DNA from: Planctomycetota bacterium
GTDB lineage: Bacteria; Planctomycetota; UBA1135; GCA-002686595
Reading direction: 5' to 3'
Assembly (NCBI GenBank): GCA_029259635.1
Contig: JAJDEU010000013.1
Location: 620,001-684,000 of the forward strand
DNA length: 64,000 nt
Position numbers and translations under genes: made by a program
In this document: one piece after another, positions 54,215 to 63,600 of the stretch
Position numbering within the stretch: the first letter of the stretch is position 1
How the letters are laid out: each line of letters opens with the position of its first letter
Notes under the pieces: generated by a model
Told to the model about the DNA's origin: nothing
The model's database searches: none
The model's input: the letters and a program-made list of their open reading frames with translations, nothing else

Positions 54215-56041
54215 ATGAGCCCCTCCCAACAACCCCTCAAGAACATCGCCATTGTGGCGCACGTCGACCACGGCAAGACCACTCTGGTCGACACCATGTT
54301 CCAATTCGCCGGCACCTTCCGCGAGAATCAACTCGTGCAAGAGCGCGCTCTCGACAGCGGTGATCAGGAGCGCGAGCGCGGCATCACGATTCTCGCGAAG
54401 AACACCGCGATCGAATACAAGGGCACGCGCATCAACATCGTCGATACGCCTGGGCACGCGGACTTCGGTGGACAGGTCGAGCGCACGCTCAACATGGCCG
54501 ATGCCGTGTTGCTCCTCGTCGACTCGTTCGAGGGTCCGATGCCGCAGACGCGCTTCGTCCTCAAGAAGGCCTTCGAGGCCGGCCTGCGCGCGCTCGTCAT
54601 GATCAACAAGATCGATCGTCCCGATGCGCGCCCCGCCGCCGTGCTCGACGAGATCTTCGACCTGTTCGTCGAGCTCGGTGCCGAAGACGAGCAGCTCGAC
54701 TTCCCCGTCATCTACGGTTCCGGTCGCGACGGCTATGCGATGCTCGAGCCCGACGACTCGCCGAAGGATCTCGAGCCGCTGTTCGATTTGATTCTCAGCA
54801 GCGTCCCCGACCCCGGCTACGACGCGAGCGGTCCTCTTCAGTTCCAAGCCGCAACGATCGACTACGACGACTTCCTCGGACGAATCGGAACCGGTCGCGT
54901 TGTGCGCGGCGTGCTGCGTCAGGGCAAACGCCCCGCGCGTTGCCACGAGGGCACCGAGTGGGCGCCGACCGCGTTGGTTAAAGGGCTCTTCCGTTACGAG
55001 GGTTTGCAGCGCGTGCCCGTCGACACCGTGTCCGCCGGCGACATCGCCGTCGTCGCTGGCATCGATGAGCTCTCCATTGGCGACACGCTCTGCGATCCGG
55101 AGCACAAGGAGCCGTTGCCCGCGATCAAGATCGACGAGCCGACTCTGTCGATGGTCTTCCACGTGAACAACTCGCCCTTCGCCGGTCGCGAAGGCACCTT
55201 TGTCACCAGCCGTCAGATTCTCGCGCGCCTCGAGCGCGCGGCGCTCGGCGATGCGGCGCTCCAGTTTTCGACGACGGCGACCGGCGATGCGTTCGAGGTC
55301 AAAGGCCGCGGCGTCATGCACCTTGGCGTCCTCGTCGAGAACATGCGACGTGAGGGCTATGAGTTCGCTGTCGGCAAGCCGCACGTCATTACCAAAGAGG
55401 TCGACGGTCGACGTTGCGAGCCCTACGAGCGCGCGACCATTGAGGTTCCCGGCGAATCCGCTGGCCGCATCATCGAGTATCTCGGCCGCCGTCGCGGCGA
55501 GATGTTGCACATGGAGTCCCTCGGCACTCTCACCAAGGTCGAGTTCGCGGTTCCCGCGCGCGGCCTCATCGGTGCGCGAACCGCTCTGCTCACTCTCAGC
55601 CAAGGCGAAGCCATTCTCGCCCACGTCTTTGAGGATTGGCGCACCGACGGCGGCCCGATCCCCCGTCGGACGAACGGTGTCCTCGTCTCTTCGAATACCG
55701 GTCCGGCGGTCGCCTACGCGCTCTTCGGCCTCTCCGACCGCGGCGAGTTCTTCGTCTCTCCCGGCGATGAAATCTATGAGGGCATGATCGTCGGCGAGAA
55801 CAACAAGACCGGCGACCTGCCGCTCAATGCTTGTCGCATGAAGAAGCAGACGAACATTCGCTCGGCCAACAAAGACCAGTCGGTCAAGCTCGCTCCGCCG
55901 CGCGTCATGTCGCTCGAAGAGTGTCTCGAGTACATCGAGGACGACGAGCTGCTCGAGGTCACGCCGCACAACCTGCGCTTGCGCAAACGTCAACTCGACG
56001 CGGACAAGCGACGCAAGGCTTCGAAGACGGTCACGGCGTAG
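54215..56041 (+). CDS. typA: Ribosome-associated GTPase TypA/BipA
   Basis: 608 residues, the family norm. A translational GTPase that binds the 70S ribosome and supports assembly of the large subunit and growth under stress. GTPase motifs: G1 [10 protein letters not shown] (Lys21), switch region with ERGITI, G3 [11 protein letters not shown]4 [10 protein letters not shown]. Then the EF-G-like domains and the BipA-specific C-terminal part (NRP-type insert, [31 protein letters not shown]). No Shine-Dalgarno before the ATG. Confidence 0.97.
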   Translation: MSPSQQPLKNIAIVAHVDHGKTTLVDTMFQFAGTFRENQLVQERALDSGDQERERGITILAKNTAIEYKGTRINIVDTPGHADFGGQVERTLNMADAVLLLVDSFEGPMPQTRFVLKKAFEAGLRALVMINKIDRPDARPAAVLDEIFDLFVELGAEDEQLDFPVIYGSGRDGYAMLEPDDSPKDLEPLFDLILSSVPDPGYDASGPLQFQAATIDYDDFLGRIGTGRVVRGVLRQGKRPARCHEGTEWAPTALVKGLFRYEGLQRVPVDTVSAGDIAVVAGIDELSIGDTLCDPEHKEPLPAIKIDEPTLSMVFHVNNSPFAGREGTFVTSRQILARLERAALGDAALQFSTTATGDAFEVKGRGVMHLGVLVENMRREGYEFAVGKPHVITKEVDGRRCEPYERATIEVPGESAGRIIEYLGRRRGEMLHMESLGTLTKVEFAVPARGLIGARTALLTLSQGEAILAHVFEDWRTDGGPIPRRTNGVLVSSNTGPAVAYALFGLSDRGEFFVSPGDEIYEGMIVGENNKTGDLPLNACRMKKQTNIRSANKDQSVKLAPPRVMSLEECLEYIEDDELLEVTPHNLRLRKRQLDADKRRKASKTVTA

Positions 56042-56112
56042 AGCCCGAGCGCGCAAAGCGCTTTCCAGATTCGACCGAATGCGAGCCCTCGGTCCGGGTA
56101 ACTATCCGGGCC

Positions 56113-56472
56113 ATGACTCAGCACACTCTAGAGGCGGATTCGCCCCATACTGACTCAAGCGGAAGTCCGATCTCCGCCGAGTTTCGAGCCCGCTTGCTCA
56201 ATGCCGTCGGTCCCGCCCTCGGCGCGTTGGTGCTCGACTTCGCCGACCTCATCACCTTCGGCCCCTTCGGAATCTACGGCGGCCTCTTCATCGGCGCCGC
56301 CGTCGGTTGGTGGATGAGCGCGTCCTACGGATTTGCGCGTGCCGGCCGCATCGCCGTCGCGCTCTCCGCAGGTATTTACTGCATGTTGCCCGCGACGCAC
56401 TTCTTGCCGCTCGCGAGCATTCTCTCGGCAACCGCAAGGTTCTTAGAAGACCCTCCGGAGAGGGCCAGATAG
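56113..56472 (+). CDS. Small membrane protein of unknown function
   Basis: 119 residues from the ATG at 56113; the frame is open farther upstream but that part lies antisense to nothing conserved and overlaps typA. Two or three hydrophobic segments: VGPALGALVLDFADLITFGPFGIYGGLFIGAAVGWWM and IAVALSAGIYCMLPATHFLPLASIL, so it is an inner-membrane protein. Between them is a short charged loop. I do not know a function. It begins 71 bases after typA and could be co-transcribed. Confidence 0.7.
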   Translation: MTQHTLEADSPHTDSSGSPISAEFRARLLNAVGPALGALVLDFADLITFGPFGIYGGLFIGAAVGWWMSASYGFARAGRIAVALSAGIYCMLPATHFLPLASILSATARFLEDPPERAR

Positions 56473-56735
56473 CTCGGGCTGCCAGCGTTTCGTGAATCTC
56501 CCGCCCGAGCGACGATCCTGTTTGCCAGTTTGCTCATTCGCCCAAATTTTTCATTCTCGATTTGATGCGAAGAGGTCCGCTCGGCATGAGCGATCAAGCC
56601 TTGTGCCCTTCGAGCCCATGAATCTCTGTCGTCATGAGCGGATCCTCCTTCTCCCTTGGTTGCCTGCCCGAGATGAAGTAGTCATGGTTCACGCAATCGC
56701 GCCCGTCGCGGTTCGCAAACTCCATCGCGCGACCT

Positions 56736-57350
56736 ATGACCAAAAGAGCCAGTGAACAGACCGCGCTCCTAGCGCTCACCACCCTCGCACTGCTCCTCTC
56801 CGCCGTCGACCCTCACGACCGCGCGACGTGGTGGTTAGAGGTCGGCCCCGTCCTCATCGGCGTGCCCTTACTCCTAGCGACGCGTCATCGGTTTCCGCTG
56901 ACACCGCTGCTCTACCGCCTGCTCTTCATCCACGCACTGATTCTCATTCTCGGCGGTCACTACACCTATGCCCGAGTCCCCCTCGGAACCTGGTTCCAAG
57001 AGCTCTTTGATCTATCGCGCAATCACTACGACCGTCTCGGCCATTTCGCTCAGGGATTCGTCCCCGCCATCCTCGCCCGAGAAGTTCTGCTCCGCACCTC
57101 CCCCCTCCAAACCGGCAAGTGGTTGTTCACGATCACCGTCGCGGTTTGCCTCTCCTTCTCCGCCCTCTACGAACTCTTCGAATGGTGGACCGCGGTCGCC
57201 GTCGGATCCGCTGCCGATGATTTTTTAGGTACGCAAGGCGATCCCTGGGACACGCAGTGGGACATGTTCTTAGCGCTAACGGGAGCGCTCGCCGCACTGC
57301 TGTTTCTCGCCAGGCGTCACGACCGCGAACTCGCAAGGTTCCCGTCTTAG
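56736..57350 (+). CDS. DUF2238/YjdF-like inner-membrane protein
   Basis: 204 residues with about five predicted membrane helices. The pattern YTYARVPLG.W....F.LSRNHYDRLGHFAQGFVPAILAREVLLR and ALYELFEWWTAV...ADDFLGTQGDPWDTQWDM is diagnostic for the DUF2238 family (E. coli YjdF). Function not established in the literature I know. It is the last gene before the tRNA and likely part of the host backbone rather than of the island that follows. Confidence 0.88.
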   Translation: MTKRASEQTALLALTTLALLLSAVDPHDRATWWLEVGPVLIGVPLLLATRHRFPLTPLLYRLLFIHALILILGGHYTYARVPLGTWFQELFDLSRNHYDRLGHFAQGFVPAILAREVLLRTSPLQTGKWLFTITVAVCLSFSALYELFEWWTAVAVGSAADDFLGTQGDPWDTQWDMFLALTGALAALLFLARRHDRELARFPS

Positions 57351-57426
57351 CCACGGATCGCGAGCATTTTCGTCTCCCACCTCGACGCTCCGAGCGCTCT
57401 CTAGCTAGAATCATCCCACCAAAAAA

Positions 57427-57502
57427 GCGGGCGTAACTCAGTTGGTAGAGTGTCAGCTTCCCAAGCTGAATGTCGAGGGTTCGAGTCCCTTCGCCCGCTC
57501 CA
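57427..57502 (+). tRNA. tRNA-Gly (anticodon CCC)
   Basis: A 76-base tRNA including an encoded 3' CCA. Acceptor arms GCGGGCG/CGCCCGC pair fully; the anticodon stem TCAGC/GCTGA encloses the loop TTCCCAA with anticodon CCC; the T-arm has GGTTCGAGTCC. It closely resembles E. coli tRNA-Gly(CCC). The genes after its 3' end form a probable defence island, so this tRNA may mark an integration point. Confidence 0.95.
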
Positions 57503-57664
57503 TATAAGCCGCGCGACGGGCGGGAGTTAGGGCCGCTGGGGGCAATGCGGGTTCGTAGGGGGCGAGGGGGTGTGCCACTTTAGTGCCACCTTCGTGCGGC
57601 CCCACAACACGGGCTATCGGACCAGAGCATTCCCGTGATCCCGTCAGGCAATGGAACGCTACCC

Positions 57665-58630
57665 ATGATCTCAAGCCCTCTTGTTCTAGTCCTCGGTGCC
57701 GGTGCGAGCAAGCCTTACGGGTTCCCGCTTGGATCGGAGCTCAGGACGAAAGCTCTTCAAGATGACCCTGAGCTGCTTCGGGCGATCTTGGCTATTGGCT
57801 TCACCGAACAGCACATTCTCGATTTCAAAGAAGCGTTGCGATATTCGGCGGAGACTTCCATAGATGCATTCCTTGAACTACGCCACGAGTTCGTCGACGT
57901 GGGAAAGGCATTTATTGCATCGCTACTTATTCGATGCGAAGTCGAACACAAACTCTACGACACCGAAAACCGCGATGGGTGGTACGACGAACTCTACCAG
58001 CTGATACGTGTCACAGACCTGGGACGCTTTCGAGAGAACAAGCTCACCATCGTGACCTTCAATTACGATCGGTCTTTGGAATTCAAAATATCGAAAGCGA
58101 TCAGCTCCGCTCACAATCTTGATGTCGAGAGGTGCGCGGAAGCGATGACGCACTTACCTATCGTGCATGTTCACGGGAGCCTGGGAGAGCTTGACACAAT
58201 CAATCCGAACGGAGTGCCGTTTGATCCCGACCTCAGCCCACCTCGAATCGAAATGGCGATGCAAAGCATTAAAGTCGTCCACGAGGATCTCGATACATCG
58301 GCCGAGTTTACGGTTGCCGCGAACTCGATTTTCCAAGCCAAGCACGTTTTATTCCTTGGGTTCGGATACCACGGGAGCAACGTCCAAAGATTGCGAGTAG
58401 CTGCCGCGAAGGCAAGAGCCCGGATGCACGAAGAGCTTGGCGAAACAGTAGCGACCCCGAAAATCTTCGGGACGCGCTATGGCATTCGACAAGCCGAGAG
58501 CGATCAAAGAATCGTCCCTCTGTTCAAGGAAGCCGGAGGCATCAACCTTTTGCCGGAGGCGACCAGTATTGCACAAGCGTTTGAAAGCAATACAAACCTG
58601 TTTCTCACAACGGAGAGCTCTGCGAGCTGA
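57665..58630 (+). CDS. SIR2-like NAD-consuming effector
   Basis: 321 residues from the ATG at 57665 (a GTG at 57635 is possible). The Rossmann start LVLGAGASKPYGFPLG (residues 7-22), FNYDRSLE (Asn133) and HVHGSLG (His168/His170) place it in the SIR2-like superfamily, whose members in defence systems degrade NAD+ on phage infection. FLGFGYHGSN is a second nucleotide-side motif. No SLOG domain follows, unlike ThsA of Thoeris. Lower GC than surrounding host genes. The TIR gene starts 23 bases downstream, so the two are probably one operon. The trigger is unknown. Confidence 0.83.
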   Translation: MISSPLVLVLGAGASKPYGFPLGSELRTKALQDDPELLRAILAIGFTEQHILDFKEALRYSAETSIDAFLELRHEFVDVGKAFIASLLIRCEVEHKLYDTENRDGWYDELYQLIRVTDLGRFRENKLTIVTFNYDRSLEFKISKAISSAHNLDVERCAEAMTHLPIVHVHGSLGELDTINPNGVPFDPDLSPPRIEMAMQSIKVVHEDLDTSAEFTVAANSIFQAKHVLFLGFGYHGSNVQRLRVAAAKARARMHEELGETVATPKIFGTRYGIRQAESDQRIVPLFKEAGGINLLPEATSIAQAFESNTNLFLTTESSAS

Positions 58631-58653
58631 CGCCGATTCGATCCCTTCCTGCA

Positions 58654-59682
58654 ATGTCCGATCTTAAGGCAGTCGATCGCGCGCACCTGGAGACACTCTT
58701 CGAGATGAGTGGCGGGTACGTGCTCTCATTCAGCAACGCCACGTTCGAGGACTTCGTGCGCGGGAGTACGGGCGAGGAAATCTACTCGGAGGCATACAGC
58801 GGCAACGGGGACTCGAAGGCCAACCGCTTGCGAGCATTCTGGAACGCCGCCTCCAACGAGAAGGTCGCGGCTCTGCTCGGTGACCTGCTCACATTGATGA
58901 TCGACAACGAAAAGGTTGAGACCGACGGCAAGGAGGCCGCTCGTGTTCGCGGGATCGTCGCGGATCTTGGTGGTGCGCCTTCCTCCCGCACCAGCACGTC
59001 AACGAGCAGCGGCGCCGCACAACCCGCCGAGCGCCGCGCATTCGTGAGCTACTCGGTAGAGCGGAAGCACGACGGTGGCGCGGTGAAGGAGTGCCTCACC
59101 AAGTTCGGCTACCAGTGCTTCCTCGCGCACGACGACCTGCGCGTGTCAGAAGAGTGGATGCAGCGCATCCTCCAAGAGCTTGGTGAAGCGGATGTCTTTG
59201 TGGCGTTGCTCTCCAAGGAGTTCATGGAGAGCAAGTGGTGTGGGCAGGAGCTCGGCTACATCGTCTCACGCTCCGACGTGCTCAAGATCCCGTTGAGCCT
59301 CGACGGGACCATGCCGTACGGCTTCATCGGCAACCTTCAAGGGATCAAGGTCCACGACGGCAATCTCGCCGCCGTCCTGGAAGAGGTGCTCTACCGAAAG
59401 CGCCCACGGCGGATGATACCGGCGCAGATTCGCCGCGTGGCATCCGCGAGATCGTGGCGAAAAGCCGAGGCCCTTGTGCAGCCGTTGGCCCCGCACTTCG
59501 CGCTTTTTACCGATGAGGAAGTGGATGCCTTCGCGCGAGCTGCGGCTGGGAACTCGGAGGTCTATTACGCGAGCGACTGCGTAATCAAGTACATCCCGGA
59601 GTTCGTGCGGATCAACGGCGCTCGAATCTCTCCCGAGGCGGCGCAGGAACTACTCGAGGTGCTGCCGGACCTCGATCTCTAG
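58654..59682 (+). CDS. TIR-domain effector with AbiJ-like N-terminal domain
   Basis: 342 residues in three parts. Residues 1 to about 105 (LETLFEMSGGYVLSFSNATFEDFV ... SKANRLRAFWNAASNEKVAALL) match the N-terminal domain seen in AbiJ-type and other abortive-infection proteins. A Ser/Thr/Ala linker follows. The TIR domain (about 125-255) has RAFVSYSVERK, FLAHDDLRVSEEW and the catalytic glutamate in WCGQELGY (Glu199), the residue needed for NAD cleavage. The last 85 residues (SWRKAEALVQPLAPHFALFTDEEV...) are a separate helical module that I cannot name. Likely an NADase or signal-nucleotide maker triggered by infection; paired with the SIR2 gene. Confidence 0.85.
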   Translation: MSDLKAVDRAHLETLFEMSGGYVLSFSNATFEDFVRGSTGEEIYSEAYSGNGDSKANRLRAFWNAASNEKVAALLGDLLTLMIDNEKVETDGKEAARVRGIVADLGGAPSSRTSTSTSSGAAQPAERRAFVSYSVERKHDGGAVKECLTKFGYQCFLAHDDLRVSEEWMQRILQELGEADVFVALLSKEFMESKWCGQELGYIVSRSDVLKIPLSLDGTMPYGFIGNLQGIKVHDGNLAAVLEEVLYRKRPRRMIPAQIRRVASARSWRKAEALVQPLAPHFALFTDEEVDAFARAAAGNSEVYYASDCVIKYIPEFVRINGARISPEAAQELLEVLPDLDL

Positions 59683-59929
59683 GGAATCGCACCGTAATTG
59701 AGACCCAAAGCGGCTGTCCCTACCAAAAACCTCGCGCAACAAGCTCAAAATCGGAGCGACGTTCGTTTTAGCAAATCTCGCCAGGTCGCTCACTCATTCG
59801 CTGCCGCCCGAAAGCGACTAATGTCAAAAACTGTTGCTGACTCATCTCGGTCCGAGCTGGCTAAGTGAAGTTAATCGATTGCGCGGGAATACGTTCTGCT
59901 TCCCTCGAACCCACTACCCTATGCCACGA

Positions 59930-60553
59930 TTACGTCGGCTCCAGAAGTGCGACCTGCTCGTCCAGTTGTCGCTTGACCCGCTCCAATCTCGCTCCATCGA
60001 CAATGTCGCCATCAGGAATCGAGTTCAGGATCTCGCGGGCGGAAAACAACCACTTCAACTTTCCCTTCGCGCTCTTCAGCTTCGACACCTTGTCCATGCA
60101 ACCGATGGCCTCATTTACTCGGACGTTCGCGGGATACAAAGCGACGACCCGTTTCATGAGCCGGGTAACGTAGTCCAGATCTGGGCTGGGTGCGGCGTGG
60201 GCGAGAATCTCGTGGTACGTGACGAGCGAGAGCTTGTAGCGGCCCTCTGCGATGTCGGGCTTCTTGGACTCGAGTGCGATTCGAATTGAGTCAGAAAAAA
60301 TCTCAAGCATGCGCGTGACGTGAGCGGTTGCGAAGGAGCCGAGACTCCCAGGGGCTTGCGCATATTGCTGGGAGAGAGAACCGACGGTCGCGGGTGCTGG
60401 GATCTCGACTTCGTATTCAGGCTCGCCTGGTTCCAACTCGGGCAACGGTTGGCTGAATTCACTCTCCCCCACACGGAGCGACTGAACTCCGCCCGGGCGC
60501 CCTCTGAGATTGGTGACGTGCTCCCCACCGAACAACTTTCTTATCCACTTCAT
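59930..60553 (-). CDS. Uncharacterised protein upstream-coupled to the helicase gene
   Basis: 207 residues from the ATG at 60553 (MKWIRKLFGGEH); a longer frame to 60679 would overlap the helicase gene. The N-terminal 60 residues are Pro/Glu-rich and probably disordered; the rest is helical (LSLVTYHEILAHA, TRLMKRVVALYPANVRVNEAIGCMDK, LERVKRQLDEQVALLEPT). No known domain. It begins 58 bases after the helicase stop on the same strand, so it is probably co-transcribed and may be an accessory subunit of that defence-type gene. Function unknown. Confidence 0.65.
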   Translation of the reverse strand: MKWIRKLFGGEHVTNLRGRPGGVQSLRVGESEFSQPLPELEPGEPEYEVEIPAPATVGSLSQQYAQAPGSLGSFATAHVTRMLEIFSDSIRIALESKKPDIAEGRYKLSLVTYHEILAHAAPSPDLDYVTRLMKRVVALYPANVRVNEAIGCMDKVSKLKSAKGKLKWLFSAREILNSIPDGDIVDGARLERVKRQLDEQVALLEPT

Positions 60554-60611
60554 GCGGTTGATGTGCCGGGTACTTAATCGAGCAGGTGGCTTGTCGTGCT
60601 CCTGCCCTTTC

Positions 60612-63600
60612 TCAGGACTCGCTCGTGAACTCTGGAAATGCGGCATCGCCACGTCGATAGGCAGCGAGGCATGCCTCAAGGTGCTCGCGCAGCTCTTCGG
60701 AGAGTCTCCCTATCCCGATCAGCTGCGCGAGATCGCGGCATGGGTCTTCGCTCTTAAGGAGTATGGAGTGCTCAGCAATAAGCCCGAAGATTTCTGCGGA
60801 AGGGATTTCTCGGGCATCCCTCTGGAGACCAGGGCGAAACGGAATCCTGCGTGCGTGGGTGCCGGGATACCAAACGAATGAGACATCGCCATCCCGATGG
60901 ACCTCATTGGCGCCAAGACAAGACGCCACGCGCTCGCGGATGACCCGCCCCGAACGTTGCCAACCGTGGGCCTTGGACACTAACCGCACGAGGCTCTTCT
61001 CAGTAAGAGGCCCCTCTTTCCGAACGATTTCGGACACCATGGCCACGAGAGTCTCGGTGTAGCTAGGCTCCTGGAAACGGGCTGGGTCCGCTACTGCCGG
61101 TGGTTCTCCTGCTGTGGATTCTACCGGGGGTACGCATTCAGCGAGGGCTGCGACGCGGGGCATGTGGGACTCCGATTCATCCCCCATCAATCCTGATTCA
61201 TCAGGCTTCGCGACGACAATCTCGGCCGCATCGACAAGGGCTTCTTCACTTACGCTCGTAGCGTAAACAGCGTTCGCCTCTGGCTCCACTAACGCAACAG
61301 AAACGCCCTGGTCTTCGTTCGCACCACTGCGAGAAGCCTCAAGCAGCTCGCGAAGCCCAGCATCAGTACGGTCCATCGAGTCCTTGGGATTCATGAACCA
61401 GTCCGTGGACCAGACCCGCAGAATCTCCCACCCAAGGTTCCGCAGCACCCCCTCGCGAATCTGGTCTCGATCCCTAGCCGAGGCGGAGCTGTGGTACGTG
61501 GCCCCATCACATTCAATTCCGGCGAGGTACGCACCGGCGCTATCCGGGTGGACCACGGCGAGGTCGATGCGGAAGCCCGAGACCCCGACCTGGGTCCGAA
61601 CCTCCCATCCACGTCCCTCCAGGGCACGCGCAATGGCTGCTTCGAACGCGTTCTCAGCAGGCCCGAGTGAACCCTGGTCCATGGCGGGCAAGGCAATCGC
61701 TCCGCGAGCAGCGTAGTCGAGGAAGTTCTTGAGGTCGGCAACACCACGCGATTTGGTGCGCGACAGATCAATCTGGTCCGCCGTAATTGAAGCGAAGACG
61801 TGCAGTTCTGCCCGGGCTCGGGTCACGGCCACGTTTAGGCGTTTCTCCCCACCATCGTTGTTGATGGCTCCGAAGCTCATCGTCATTTTGCCTGCGAGAT
61901 CAGGGCCGAAAGTGATCGAGAACAGCATCACGTCTCGCTCATCGCCCTGGATGTTCTCCAGGTTCTTCACAATCACGGGTTCTTCGCGGGCATCCTCGAA
62001 AAACCACTCAAGAGCCGGTGTCGAACGGCGCTCGCTGTCGAGCATGTCAAGGATGAGCTCCTGCTGTTGGGCGTTGAAGGTGATGATGCCCAGGGTCAGT
62101 CGTTGGTCCTCGGGAAGCTTGAGCCACTCCTTCAACCTCCACGCGGCAAGGTCCGCGATCGCCCGCGCCTCGACCTCGTTGGTGCGGCCAGATCCCCGCG
62201 CGTAGATGCCATCAACCTTGTGGAAGACCACAGCATCAGAGTCGGTGCTCGGGGATGGAAACGTGACCAATCGGTGGCCGTAGTAGTGGTGGTTAGAGAA
62301 TGCGATGAGGCCCTCATCGCGACTTCTGTAGTGCCAGTTCAGCTGGTGGGTAGGAAGGCCCGCGGCGTCGGCTTCATCAAGGATACTCGGCAGGTCCTTT
62401 TCGTAGAGTTCGAGGTCCTCGTCGTCCTCGTCTGTCGAGCGACCGAAGAAGTTAGTCGGTGGCAACTGCTTGGGATCCCCGACGATGATGGACTGCTGGC
62501 CACGGGCGATGGCGCCGACTGCGTCCCAGGTTGTAATCTGGGACGCCTCGTCGAAAATCACGATGTCGAACAGCGCATGATCGGTAGGCAGGTACTGAGC
62601 CACGGAGAGGGGCGACATGAGAACGCACGGAGCAAGCTTCGTAAAGGAGCCTGACACCTCACCGATCAGGTCCCGAATCGAAGCACTCGGGCGTTGCAAT
62701 CCAAGTTGATGCCGCAGGAAACCAAGCTCCGACTTGCGAGGAACACCGTCGCGCTTTGGGAGTCCGTGAGCCACTGCGCTCCGCACCTGACTGGCCGCCA
62801 GATCCTGCGCGGTCGCATCGAGCTCGCGAAACTTCTTGACCAGGTCGGAGTGATCCCAATGAACGAAGCCACGAAGCTCGGGGCTAGCATCCAGAGCAAG
62901 CGGCAGCCACCACAGGAAGTAGGCGACCCGAAACTCGTGGGCGGCCTCGCCGACCTGGTCCTGCTCAAGAGCTGCGAGTAGAGGATCGAGCCCGCGCCCC
63001 GAAGCCTCCTCTCGAACAGCTACCCATTTGGCCCAGTCATTGAGGTGGCTCTTCTCGGAGAGAAGATCAGCGACCGAAGCCAGGAGACCTTGCAGGGACT
63101 CGTGCTCCGGCATTCCTCCTGCATGATGCTCATGGGCAGTACACGCGAGGTCGAACGCGGACCTGGCCGTCGCGAAATCCTGGGCTGCCAGTGCCCCTGG
63201 TTCTCGATCACCATAGGCGTTCAGCAAAGGTGACAGGGTGCCCTCCAGAAGACCGGATGCCGAGTAGTATGAATCCAGGTCGGCGATCGCAACCCGCAGG
63301 GCGGTTGCATCTGCGAGGTAGGTCCTCAGCACATCCACCTCACTGCTCACACCGTCGAAGCACGGAAGCACCGCAAGCGGGCTCTCGGCGACGGCCTTCA
63401 ACGCTCCCTGCAAAGCCCTCAGATGTGCTAGCTCGGTTCCCGGGTCAGCGGTCCCCGAGTCCGCATGACCCTGGAGCAGGATTCGCACCTTCCGTTTCGC
63501 CAGCGCCGATAGGGGCCAGAATTTCGCACAGGCCTGCCGCCAGGAAGCTTCCAGCTCCTCAATGGGCATTCCATCGATTGCAGCATCGCTGTACTCCGCT

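Noticed and set aside
54047-56056. 669-codon minus-strand open frame opposite typA
   Set aside because: Mirror frame of a GC-rich gene; typA on the plus strand has all GTPase motifs.
57453-57674. Minus-strand open frame with ERAKGLEPSTFSLGS
   Set aside because: This is the well-known spurious frame antisense to a tRNA gene; it overlaps tRNA-Gly and has no ribosome site.
57665-59682. Calling the SIR2-TIR pair a canonical Thoeris system
   Set aside because: The SIR2 protein is only 321 residues with no visible SLOG domain, and the TIR protein has an extra N-terminal domain; the architecture differs.
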